A DNA stretch of 24,769 nt, from assembly GCA_900546145.1 (NCBI GenBank), contig URBN01000027.1:1-24769 (forward strand). Direction: 5' to 3'. The stretch comes from an uncultured Desulfovibrio sp. (GTDB lineage: Bacteria > Desulfobacterota > Desulfovibrionia > Desulfovibrionales > Desulfovibrionaceae). Below the pieces are notes generated by a model. That model was not told where the DNA came from. It was given only the letters and a program-made list of their open reading frames with translations, and did not search any database. The position numbers and the translations under genes were made by a program. This document shows positions 1 to 6,699 of this stretch, piece after piece. The number at the start of each line of letters is the position of its first letter. Position 1 is the stretch's first letter.

Positions 1-37
1 TCCCAGGGGGTCAGTTTTCGTTCGTTTAAGGGGTTAA

Positions 38-325
38 CTATACTTTCGCCTTACACAGCGAAGAAAAATTGCCGAGTTGTTTGTGAAGCAGGTGCAGCTT
101 GCTCTGGAAGGAAAGTCACCTTTTACGCCCATAGCTGTCCCACAGCAGGAAGCAATGCAGCAATGGCTTTCCGAATTCCCTGATTTCGCTATGCGGAGCC
201 AAGGACTCGGGGACCTGTCCATCTTTCACGACTGGAAACGAATATGTGCACAGCATCCAGCCCATCGTGTCTATATATGGTCCCTTGATAAGCACCTAGC
301 CTCTCATGACAGGAGACCGTCCTAA
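38..325 (+). pseudogene. Probable 3' fragment of a PIN-domain-like protein
   Basis: An open frame of about 95 codons begins right after an in-frame TAA at 35-37 and has no convincing ATG or Shine-Dalgarno; the first possible start is TTG at 77. The C-terminal part reads like the end of a PIN-fold ribonuclease (VapC-type toxin class): a GLGDLSI stretch followed about 25 residues later by RVYIWSLDKHL. In PIN proteins an acidic residue in a 'D..I' helix and a late 'LD.HL' strand sit in this order. The N-terminal half with the first catalytic Asp is missing, so I read it as a broken gene. No antitoxin partner is seen in the window, though one could lie to the left. Family assignment is from memory of motif spacing and is tentative; a short unrelated protein is possible. 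Confidence 0.35.
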
Positions 326-554
326 TATCCACGCTTGATATGAGTCTTCTTTCGCAGCTGAAACACGCAATCCAAAAGGCACGCGGAATTGCAGAAAACG
401 CTACCCGCACCGCCTTGGAACAACCAGGTGTAGGGAGTTCTCCCCTGTTGACGGCATAAGCGCTCATGAGAGTCCTGGCCACACCTGGTGATACTCACAC
501 ACAACTGAAGTACGCGGCATCAACAGCGTGAAAGGGGATAGGTGTCTCATCCAC
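326..554. other. Non-coding stretch between two gene relics
   Basis: No reading frame here has a start, a ribosome binding site and a recognisable protein on either strand; short frames on both strands are broken and overlap each other. It lies between the PIN-like fragment and the right end of the TnpB relic and looks like decayed accessory DNA. I see no direct copy of the tRNA-Ser 3' end that would mark an attachment site. Confidence 0.5.
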
Positions 555-693
555 TTGACGTACTCCCACGACTAAAGTCGTGGGATTCTGGGAGTCTTTA
601 CCGACAATGCCCGCGAAAACGCAGGTCTTACCCGTCTCTCCCACATGCCTATGGCATGTTTTCCTGGACAACGCCCTGCCCAGGGAGAAGATC
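555..693 (-). mobile_element. Right end (omegaRNA-like) of an IS200/IS605-type TnpB element
   Basis: Directly after the tnpB stop codon the minus strand carries a series of hairpins. They are a CCCTG/CAGGG pair (674-685), a perfect 7-bp stem ACATGCC/GGCATGT (643-659), and a 9-bp stem CCCACGACT/AGTCGTGGG (565-584), the last followed on the minus strand by GAGTACGTCAA. A terminal hairpin of this kind followed by a short GTCAA tail is typical of TnpB element right ends. In known TnpB systems this region is transcribed as the omegaRNA, with about 16-20 nt beyond the end acting as guide. The boundary at 555 is my estimate. The outer arms ACTCCCA (562-568) and TGGGAGT (589-595) could form an alternative stem. 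Confidence 0.55.
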
Positions 694-840
694 CTATGCT
701 ATGGAAAGGGCTTTCAGCCCTTCCTGCAGGATGTTTGCAGCGGCATTCCGATCTCTTTCGTGATGGCTTCCGCAGCCCGGACAGTCCCATTCACGTACAG
801 TCAAGGACAGAAAGCATCGGCTCCAAAAGCTGAAAACAAA
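694..840 (-). pseudogene. tnpB: TnpB (IS200/IS605 OrfB) C-terminal remnant
   Basis: The last 48 codons before a TAG (694-696) contain TVREWDCPGCGSHHERDRNA and then AANILQEGLKAL. This is the TnpB C-terminus: the second CxxC of the zinc ribbon and the HxRDxNAAxNI motif holding the last RuvC aspartate. TnpB is the RNA-guided nuclease encoded by IS200/IS605-type transposons. Everything upstream, roughly 300 residues including the first two RuvC acidic residues, is gone. The first zinc-ribbon CxxC is also not recognisable, so the homology probably starts near 815. The frame runs straight into the tRNA-Ser terminator at 841-876, so the truncation point lies immediately next to the tRNA gene. It cannot encode an active nuclease. 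Confidence 0.8.
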
Positions 841-876
841 AAATCCCGCAGGGCAGAAAGCCGCCTCGCGGGATTT
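834..876 (-). terminator. Intrinsic terminator of tRNA-Ser
   Basis: Perfect 9-bp stem AAATCCCGC (841-849) and GCGGGATTT (868-876), followed on the minus strand by a T-rich tract (TTTTTTGTTTT). It starts 15 nt past the encoded CCA of tRNA-Ser. Confidence 0.85.
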
Positions 877-889
877 AACAGGTCTTTTT

Positions 890-984
<95 letters not shown>

Positions 985-1016
985 GTGCGGTCAGGGGTCG
1001 GCCTTCCGGTTTCCCC

Positions 1017-1052
1017 TACAAAAAAGCGCACATGTCTGAACGAGATGTGCGC
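1017..1052 (-). terminator. Intrinsic terminator of tRNA-Glu
   Basis: Perfect 8-bp stem GCGCACAT (1026-1033) and ATGTGCGC (1045-1052), followed on the minus strand by a run of Ts (1025 downwards). It begins 12 nt beyond the encoded CCA of tRNA-Glu. Confidence 0.85.
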
Positions 1053-1063
1053 CGAAAAATTTG

Positions 1064-1139
1064 TGGCGTCACCAAGCAGATTCGAACTGCTCTTAGCGAC
1101 GTGAGAGGCCGCTGTCCTAACCGGATAGACGATGGTGAC
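1064..1139 (-). tRNA. tRNA-Glu (anticodon CTC)
   Basis: A 76-nt cloverleaf on the minus strand with encoded CCA (1064-1066) and G discriminator. Acceptor stem is GTCACCA/TGGTGAC. The anticodon stem GCGGC/GTCGC (one G-U pair) holds loop CTCTCAC, so the anticodon is CTC, reading GAG. The T arm contains GTTCGAATC. The D arm CGTCTATCCGGTTAGGACA matches bacterial tRNA-Glu. Confidence 0.97.
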
Positions 1140-1153
1140 GTTCCGTGAAGATG

Positions 1154-1182
1154 GGTATACGCTGTGAAGGGGTTCCCGTCAA
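1154..1182 (-). promoter_or_regulatory. Sigma70-type promoter of tRNA-Glu
   Basis: Minus strand: -35 TTGACG (1177-1182), 17-nt spacer, -10 TATACC (1154-1159). The start would fall near 1147, a few bases before the mature tRNA end at 1139. Confidence 0.75.
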
Positions 1183-1221
1183 CAACTTTTTTCAGTTTTT
1201 TCGCAAAGCCCTGAAAACGAA

Positions 1222-1255
1222 GAAAGGGAAAGGAAGCTGTGTTCCTTTCCCTTTC
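1222..1255 (-). terminator. Hairpin downstream of the usp gene, probable terminator
   Basis: Perfect 14-bp stem GAAAGGGAAAGGAA (1222-1235) and its complement (1242-1255) around a 6-nt loop, 22 nt past the usp stop. The following minus-strand tract is only moderately T-rich (CTTCGTTTTC), so termination strength is uncertain. Confidence 0.65.
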
Positions 1256-1277
1256 CGTACAGCCCTTTTAAGAAAAA

Positions 1278-1721
1278 TTAGTCGTGCGGGCGGATGGTGA
1301 GAACCGGAATGGGGGAATTCTTGACCACCTTTTCAGCGACGGAGCCGAAGATGATGCGGTCAATGCCCTTGCGGCCATGGGTGCCCATGACGATGAGGTC
1401 CATGTCGTCGCGCTTGGCCTTGGCGAGAATTTCATCGGAAGCGTAGCCGACGAGCACTTCGCCGGTAGCCTTGACGCCCTCGAAATGCTCGGCAACGAAG
1501 GCGTTCATGCTGGCCTGGGCGCCACTCACGATTTCACCCACGAAGGCGTGAATATCGCTCTGGGGAACCTTGAACCCGGTGTACTGGCTGAGCGTGGGAG
1601 CCACGTAAATGGCAGTCACCTCGGCACCGAGCTTGGACGCAAGCAGAGCCGCGTATTCAGCCACTTCGGCACTGTGATCGGAAAGGTCCACAGAACACAG
1701 AATCTTCTTGATAGGCTTCAT
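1278..1721 (-). CDS. Universal stress protein, UspA family
   Basis: A 147-residue single-domain universal stress protein, the usual family length. The N-terminal strand MKPIKKILCSVDLSDHS carries the conserved Asp (D12) that contacts the nucleotide base. The ATP-binding signature G-x2-G-x9-G-S is present as G113-T-H-G116 and G126-S127. This predicts an ATP-binding cytoplasmic stress protein rather than the non-binding UspA subgroup; a precise role cannot be told. It is a single-gene unit with its own candidate promoter (1890-1918), a structured leader (1731-1769) and a downstream hairpin. The Shine-Dalgarno is weak (GGAAA just upstream of ATG). Confidence 0.95.
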   Translation of the reverse strand: MKPIKKILCSVDLSDHSAEVAEYAALLASKLGAEVTAIYVAPTLSQYTGFKVPQSDIHAFVGEIVSGAQASMNAFVAEHFEGVKATGEVLVGYASDEILAKAKRDDMDLIVMGTHGRKGIDRIIFGSVAEKVVKNSPIPVLTIRPHD

Positions 1722-1730
1722 AAATTTTTC

Positions 1731-1769
1731 CAGCGCCCTGCCCCGTTTCCGGGCAGGAGAACAGCGCTG
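1731..1769 (-). promoter_or_regulatory. Hairpin in the usp 5' leader
   Basis: Ten nucleotides before the usp start lies a nested inverted repeat: inner arms CCTGCCC (1737-1743) and GGGCAGG (1751-1757), outer arms CAGCGC (1731-1736) and GCGCTG (1764-1769), with a 6-nt bulge on one side. A purine-rich GGAGG lies just outside. It could stabilise the mRNA or influence access to the start codon; function is unknown. Confidence 0.4.
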
Positions 1770-1889
1770 CCTCCAAATTTTTCTGGGTTAACCGTTACTC
1801 CCTGAGCTTCTCCTCTGACGAATTCCCGAATTTCGCATGCAGCCATTGCCGCGCGGGGCGGCGTTTACGCACAGGGAAGCTTTGTACTA

Positions 1890-1918
1890 AATATAAGGTA
1901 ACAATTCCGCGTGCGCAA
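1890..1918 (-). promoter_or_regulatory. Candidate sigma70 promoter of the usp gene
   Basis: Minus strand: TTGCGC (1913-1918), 17-nt spacer, TATATT (1890-1895) inside an AT-rich patch of an otherwise GC-rich region. It would give a leader of about 160 nt. Placement is by consensus only. Confidence 0.45.
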
Positions 1919-2010
1919 GATATGATGCCAGCCTGCACAAAAAAATACGGCACACATAAAGGCCCTGCCCCTTACCAGAGGGGAAATATTCTCATCTGCG
2001 GCGTGGAGGG

Positions 2011-2709
2011 TTACGCCCCGCGCTCCCAGTGCCGGGCAACCTCACCGCGGCGCGTCTCGAGGAGGCGGGCCACACCGGGGGGAACCAGATAGTCAAGGCA
2101 GCGGCCCTCCATCCAGCGCTCGCGGATGAGCGACGAACTCACCTCGAACCAGGGAAGGGGCAGCCGGAGAATCTCCCCTCCCGCGGCCCGCATGGCCGAC
2201 GCACCGGCAACGTCCGTGCGGGCTGGTTCCGCGTCCGGCCAGAGGGCGAGCGTATCCTTCTGAAAGTCTTCCTCGCTCCAGATTCCGCGCGGCACCACAG
2301 CCAGAGTACAGCGCTCGGGCAGACGCAGGCCGTTATGCCAGGTGGGGAGCAGCTCGTAGTCGGGACTTCCCAGAAGGAAATAGACGCGCCGTCCGGGCTC
2401 GCGTTCCGCGTAGATAGCGAGAGTATCCCAGGTGTAGGAGAACGTTTCGCGCTCCCCCTCGACCTCATTGCAGAAAAGCCAGGGATAGGGAGCGACGGCC
2501 TCCCGGATGAGCTCCGTCCGGATAGCGAAGGAAAGGATACCGCTGCTTTCCTTGTGCGGCGGATGGGCGCACGGCAGAAGATCCACACGGGAAACGAGTC
2601 CGCCGAGGGCTTCGTGCGCCTCAATAGCGAGGCGCATGTGCCCCACATGCAGGGGATTGAAGGTGCCGCCGAGAACGGCAATGCCGTTCCCGGACGCTTC
2701 CGCGGGCAT
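2011..2709 (-). CDS. nadD: Nicotinate-nucleotide adenylyltransferase NadD
   Basis: Transfers AMP from ATP to nicotinate mononucleotide to make deamido-NAD, the penultimate step of NAD synthesis, in the cytoplasm. The 232-residue protein shows the nucleotidyltransferase signature GGTFNPLHVGH at residues 14-24 and the C-terminal SSSLIRERW (about 190-199), the equivalent of the family's ISSTxIR motif. The ATG overlaps the proA stop by one base (TGATG), so translation is probably coupled to proA. nadE, which completes NAD synthesis, lies 5 kb away on the same strand. Length is slightly above the typical 200-215 residues because of a short N-terminal lead-in and a C-terminal tail. Confidence 0.95.
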   Translation of the reverse strand: MPAEASGNGIAVLGGTFNPLHVGHMRLAIEAHEALGGLVSRVDLLPCAHPPHKESSGILSFAIRTELIREAVAPYPWLFCNEVEGERETFSYTWDTLAIYAEREPGRRVYFLLGSPDYELLPTWHNGLRLPERCTLAVVPRGIWSEEDFQKDTLALWPDAEPARTDVAGASAMRAAGGEILRLPLPWFEVSSSLIRERWMEGRCLDYLVPPGVARLLETRRGEVARHWERGA

Positions 2710-3965
2710 CAGGATCGTACCTGCCCCGAGCCGAGGACAACAAACTTGCTCGTAGTGAGTTCCATGACACCCATAGGGCCGTAGGCGTGCAGCTTGGAGG
2801 TGGAAATACCGATTTCAGCGCCCAGGCCGAGCTGGCCGCCGTCGTTCATGCGCGTGGAGACGTTGACGCCCACCATGGAGGAATCGCAGGCGCGCACGAA
2901 GTGCATGGCTTTCGCGAGGTCGTTGGTGACGATGACGTCGGTATGGTTGGAATTATAGCGGGCGATATGGGCGAGGGCGTCGTCGGGACTGTCCACAACT
3001 TTCACGGCCAGGATGAGCGCGTGGAACTCCATGCCCCAGTCCGAATCCTGGGCGGCCTTCGCGGCGGGACCCATGAGCGGCAGGGAGCGGGGGCAGCAGC
3101 GGAATTCCACGCCCGCTTCGCCAAGCTTTTCCGCCATCATGGGGAGGAACTTTTCGGCGACGTCCTTATGCACGAGGACGCATTCGAGGGCGTTGCACAC
3201 GCCGGGACGCTGCACCTTGCCGTTATAGACGATATTGAGGGCCATGGAGAGATCAGCGGCGCTGTCCACGTAGCAGTGGCAGACGCCCTTGAAATGCTTG
3301 AGCACGGGCATGGTGGCCGCTTCGGTCACGGCGCGCACGAGTCCTTCGCCTCCGCGGGGAATCATGACGTCAATATACTCATCGAGTTTGCACAGGGCTG
3401 TGACTGCGGCGTGATCCGTGGTCTGCACAAGCTGGGCGGCATCCTCGGGAAGGCCGGCCTCCCTGAGCGCCTGCTGCAGGAGGGACGCGAGGAAACGGTT
3501 GGAGTTCAGGGCTTCGCGGCCGCCGCGCAGGATAACAGCGTTGCCGGCCTTGAGGCAGAGAATGGCCGCGTCAACGGTCACGTTGGGGCGGGCCTCATAA
3601 ATCATGGCGATGACACCGAGCGGCACGCGCATCTTGCCAACGAGCATACCGTTGGGACGCTGCCACTGTTTATCCAGGGCGCCTATGGGATCGGGCATAT
3701 CCGCTACCTGGATACAGGCTCTGTGCATGTCTTCCACGATGGCCGGGGTCAGGGTGAGCCTGTCCAGACGGGGGGCGTCCAGGCCGAGCCGGACGGCTTC
3801 CTCCACGTCTTTTTTGTTGACTTCAATAATCTCCTTCCTGCGGTCCATGAGCAGACGGGCCAGGGCATACAGAAATTCGTTCTTGGCGGCAGGCGTGGCG
3901 GTCGCCATGGCACGCGACGCCTCGCGGGCCCTTCTGCCCATCTCGCGGATAGTTTCCATCGCCAT
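2709..3965 (-). CDS. proA: Gamma-glutamyl phosphate reductase ProA
   Basis: NADPH-dependent reduction of gamma-glutamyl phosphate to glutamate semialdehyde, the second step of proline biosynthesis. At 418 residues it matches the family length. The aldehyde dehydrogenase fold is recognisable throughout, with VPLGVIAMIYEARPNVTVDA (115-134), a glycine-rich LRGGREALNSN (146-156) and the catalytic cysteine C257 in RPGVCNALE. The start at 3965 has a strong AAGGAGG about 10 nt upstream; ATG at 3959 is a less well spaced alternative. Followed with one-base overlap by nadD. proB is not in the window; in many bacteria it is adjacent, so glutamate 5-kinase must be encoded elsewhere. Confidence 0.97.
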   Translation of the reverse strand: MAMETIREMGRRAREASRAMATATPAAKNEFLYALARLLMDRRKEIIEVNKKDVEEAVRLGLDAPRLDRLTLTPAIVEDMHRACIQVADMPDPIGALDKQWQRPNGMLVGKMRVPLGVIAMIYEARPNVTVDAAILCLKAGNAVILRGGREALNSNRFLASLLQQALREAGLPEDAAQLVQTTDHAAVTALCKLDEYIDVMIPRGGEGLVRAVTEAATMPVLKHFKGVCHCYVDSAADLSMALNIVYNGKVQRPGVCNALECVLVHKDVAEKFLPMMAEKLGEAGVEFRCCPRSLPLMGPAAKAAQDSDWGMEFHALILAVKVVDSPDDALAHIARYNSNHTDVIVTNDLAKAMHFVRACDSSMVGVNVSTRMNDGGQLGLGAEIGISTSKLHAYGPMGVMELTTSKFVVLGSGQVRS

Positions 3966-4148
3966 AAAAAAGCCCTCCTTGATAAGGTATCTTTTTTAAA
4001 AATAAACGAGAAAGGCGGGCTCTGCAAATGGCAGCGCGCCGGGGGATTCCTGCGCCGGCTATTGACGGAAACGGGAATATACCCGAAAAAACACGAAGTA
4101 TGGAGCCGCCCGCGCGGAAAGCGGCCGGCGCGGAATCCGAGGAATCCT

Positions 4149-5954
4149 ATGGCATTTTTCTATCCAGAACCGGTTTCTGACACGAGAGACCGCCAGAAAA
4201 AGCAGCAGCACATCGCGGCGATCAGGCGTTATTTCCTGATCCTCGTGCTGATCATCGCGCTCTTCTCCATCTGCTTCCACTTCATCATGCTCTACGAAGG
4301 ACAGCAGCAGACCTGGCTTTCGGGCGTGTACTGGTGCCTCACGGTCATGACCACGCTGGGCTTCGGCGACATCACGTTCACGACGGATCTCGGCCGCATG
4401 TTCTCCGTGCTGGTGCTCCTGGTGGGCCTCGTCTATTTCGCCATTCTCCTGCCCTTTACCTTTATGCAGCACGTGTACCGCCCATGGAGCGAACGTCAGC
4501 TCAGGGAGCGCGTGCCGCATTCGCTTCCCCCGGACACGAAGAATCACATTCTGATCGCCGGAACGGATTCCATCGCCCTGAACCTCGCGAGCAACCTGCA
4601 GCGCTACGGAGTCCGGGCCATTCTCATCTGCGATGACACGCAGACCGCCCTGCCCCTCATCGAGCGCGGCTACGAATGCGCCCGCGGCGAGTACGACGAC
4701 AAGAGCACCTACGCGGCCCTGCGCGCGGACCAAGCCTCGCTCCTTGTCACTCTGGACGAGAATCTGAGCACGGACGTGCGCAGTACCAACATCGTCTTCT
4801 CAGCGAGGGAAGCCGCGCCCAACCTCTTCATCGTTGCCGGCGTGGCGCGCATCGAAGCCCGCGACATTCTGCGCATGGCAGGCTGTTCCCGCTGTTTTCA
4901 CTTCTACAGCCTCCTCGGCGAGGCTCTGGGGCACAGGGTCATCAAGGCGAGCCAGCGGCTCAGCGTGCTTGGCCACTTCGGGCGTATCGCCATCGGAGAG
5001 GCTCCGGTTCTGCGCACGCCCCTCGTGGACAAGACGCTCAAGCAGAGCAATCTCAAAAATCTCACCGGAGTCAACGTGGTCGGCGTCTGGGAACGCGGCG
5101 CTTTCAGCCTGCCCCGCCTCGACACCGTTTTCACGAAAAGCACCATCCTCGTGGTGGCCGGCACGGAGGAGCAGCTCGAGGCCTTCAACAGACTCATCAG
5201 CAGCACGGACAAGGATCCAAAGCCCGAGGAACGGGCTCTCATTCTGGGCGGCGGCCGGGTGGGCCTGGCTGTGGCGCGCAGCCTCAACCGCCGCGGCATT
5301 CCCTGTACCGTCGTTGACAGAAACGGCGGCGTGAAGGTGGAGGGCGGAACGCGCTTCGTGGCGGGCGAAGCCAGCGACCTCAATCTTCTTGAAAAGGCGG
5401 GCATCCGCACAACGCCCTGCATCATCGTCACCACCCATGATGACGATGCCAATATTTACCTCACCCTGTACACGCGCAGGCTGCGCCCTGACGCGCAGAT
5501 CATCAGCCGTGCCTCCCTCGACCGCAACATCAACGGCCTGCACATGGCCGGCGCCGACGTCGTGCTCTCCCTCTCGTCCCTGGTGAGCAGCACGATTATG
5601 AACCTGCTCCTTCCTGACCGTCTGCTTATGCTCAATGAGCGGCTCGTGGTCTTCTGCTACACCATACACGGCACCCTGGCCGGCAGGACGCTTATGGAAT
5701 CCGGCATACGCGGACGGACCACCTGTTCGGTTCTGGCCGTGCACTGCCCTGACGGCCGCGTCTACGTCAATCCGCCCGCCACCTACTGCTTCGGCATGCA
5801 CGACAGAATCTACCTTATCGGCGACGCCGCAGCCCAGGAGAAGTTCCGCAGGGCCTATGGCATGGATTCCTTCACCGCGGCGGAACCGCAGTGGAACGAA
5901 GGAAGCTACGCGCCGGGACGCCCCGGCCCGGCAAGCCATCCTGACGGCAGATAA
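4149..5954 (+). CDS. Two-TM potassium channel with tandem RCK (TrkA-N/TrkA-C) domains
   Basis: A 601-residue inner-membrane K+ channel. TM1 spans about 28-48, the pore helix and filter TTLGFGD are at 68-74 (the K+ selectivity signature), and TM2 spans about 84-106. A long cytoplasmic part follows with two RCK units: Rossmann-type domains starting near 133 and 363, each followed by a TrkA-C-like lobe (about 275-350 and 500-585). The second Rossmann domain has an intact glycine motif GGGRVG (367-372). In the first it is degenerate (AGTDSIA, 137-143), so nucleotide binding may be restricted to the second. The start is set by CGAGGA 6 nt before ATG 4149; the frame stays open far upstream only because it runs antisense to proA. 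It is transcribed divergently from proA and ends at a shared terminator. Confidence 0.93.
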   Translation: MAFFYPEPVSDTRDRQKKQQHIAAIRRYFLILVLIIALFSICFHFIMLYEGQQQTWLSGVYWCLTVMTTLGFGDITFTTDLGRMFSVLVLLVGLVYFAILLPFTFMQHVYRPWSERQLRERVPHSLPPDTKNHILIAGTDSIALNLASNLQRYGVRAILICDDTQTALPLIERGYECARGEYDDKSTYAALRADQASLLVTLDENLSTDVRSTNIVFSAREAAPNLFIVAGVARIEARDILRMAGCSRCFHFYSLLGEALGHRVIKASQRLSVLGHFGRIAIGEAPVLRTPLVDKTLKQSNLKNLTGVNVVGVWERGAFSLPRLDTVFTKSTILVVAGTEEQLEAFNRLISSTDKDPKPEERALILGGGRVGLAVARSLNRRGIPCTVVDRNGGVKVEGGTRFVAGEASDLNLLEKAGIRTTPCIIVTTHDDDANIYLTLYTRRLRPDAQIISRASLDRNINGLHMAGADVVLSLSSLVSSTIMNLLLPDRLLMLNERLVVFCYTIHGTLAGRTLMESGIRGRTTCSVLAVHCPDGRVYVNPPATYCFGMHDRIYLIGDAAAQEKFRRAYGMDSFTAAEPQWNEGSYAPGRPGPASHPDGR

Positions 5955-6061
5955 AAGGCATCTGTATTTCTGTGCCGCCAGGCACGGATTCACGTATCTG
6001 ACTCGCTTCCCGGGGCTGTTTTCTGACCTGCCATACGGCCCTTCCCGGGCAAAAAAACAGC

Positions 6062-6098
6062 AAAAAGCGCCGCCCTGTCTAGACAGGGCGGCGCTTTT
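6062..6098. terminator. Bidirectional intrinsic terminator
   Basis: Perfect 36-bp palindrome: the 18-nt arm AAAAGCGCCGCCCTGTCT (6063-6080) is followed directly by its exact complement (6081-6098). A-tracts and T-tracts flank the GC core, so it can stop both the plus-strand K+ channel transcript and the minus-strand transcript ending at 6123. Confidence 0.92.
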
Positions 6099-6122
6099 AT
6101 TTTCACACTTCAGAGAAACCTT

Positions 6123-6698
6123 TTACCGGGCCGGAGCCGCAGGAGCGGCCGGTTTTTCCGAAAACGCGTTCAGAAGTCCGGCCAGATAGCGGCGCACGAG
6201 ATCGAGTTCCCGCACGGAAACGGCAGGCATGTCGGGAGCCTTCGCAGCGGCGCTCCCTCCCTCGGACACAATGGTCATACCGGCCGCCGTGCGTCCGAAG
6301 ACGCAGAAGAAGCGATCAGGATTCCATCCCTGTCCCGAAAGCCAGGAACCAGCCTCGGGGGGATAGGTAAAGTCGGGCTTCCCCTTCGTCACGGTGGGGC
6401 GCACGCTCACACCTCTGCTTTTCACCCAGGTCCTGAATCCGGGCAGGACGCTGATGAAGCGCTTCATCTCGGGCTCCGTTATTTCCGGCTGTCCCGCGTA
6501 CACCGTATGGACGCCTGCTTTTTCCAGGCCGGGGAAAGCCGGTTCTTTCCCTGACGGGGACGCGCTTTCAGGGACGGCGTCCAGCGAAGGGACGGCGCCC
6601 CTCCCGCCTCCGGCGGCAGAAATCTGTTCCGGGGAAACGGACACGAGGGCCATGGCGGAAAGCGCGGCCAGGGCAGACAGGATGTACGTATGCCGCAT
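6123..6698 (-). CDS. Secreted protein of unknown function downstream of glpX
   Basis: A 191-residue protein I do not recognise. It starts with a clear Sec signal peptide: MRHTY, a hydrophobic stretch ILSALAALSAMALVSVS, then a likely cleavage around residue 28 (ISA/A). The mature part opens with a Gly/Pro/Ser-rich linker (30-60). A compact globular-looking region (about 65-175) follows with PEMKRFISVLPGFRTWVKSR and LSGQGWNPDRFFCVFG, and the end is Ala/Pro-rich (EKPAAPAAPAR). There is no lipobox and no TM segment after the signal. The ATG follows the glpX TAG by one base, so the two are almost certainly co-transcribed and perhaps translationally coupled. A periplasmic location is predicted; a link to FBPase function is not apparent. 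Confidence 0.8.
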   Translation of the reverse strand: MRHTYILSALAALSAMALVSVSPEQISAAGGGRGAVPSLDAVPESASPSGKEPAFPGLEKAGVHTVYAGQPEITEPEMKRFISVLPGFRTWVKSRGVSVRPTVTKGKPDFTYPPEAGSWLSGQGWNPDRFFCVFGRTAAGMTIVSEGGSAAAKAPDMPAVSVRELDLVRRYLAGLLNAFSEKPAAPAAPAR

Positions 6699-6699
6699 A

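Noticed and set aside
565..722. CRISPR array as explanation for the repeated hairpins
   Set aside because: The inverted repeats differ from one another in sequence and spacing; there are no direct repeats with uniform spacers.
572..790. Short frames covering the TnpB right end on both strands
   Set aside because: They overlap the hairpin-rich terminal region and lack start signals; the only recognisable coding signal there is the TnpB tail ending at 694.
4062..4090. TTGACG followed by TATACC upstream of the K+ channel gene as a promoter
   Set aside because: The two elements are only 10 nt apart, too close for a sigma70 promoter.
2787..4148. Long open frame on the plus strand antisense to proA, continuing in frame into the K+ channel gene
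   Set aside because: The encoded sequence (His/Gly/Val/Asp-rich) is the typical mirror of a GC-rich gene on the other strand. proA is unambiguous, and the channel has its own Shine-Dalgarno and ATG at 4149.
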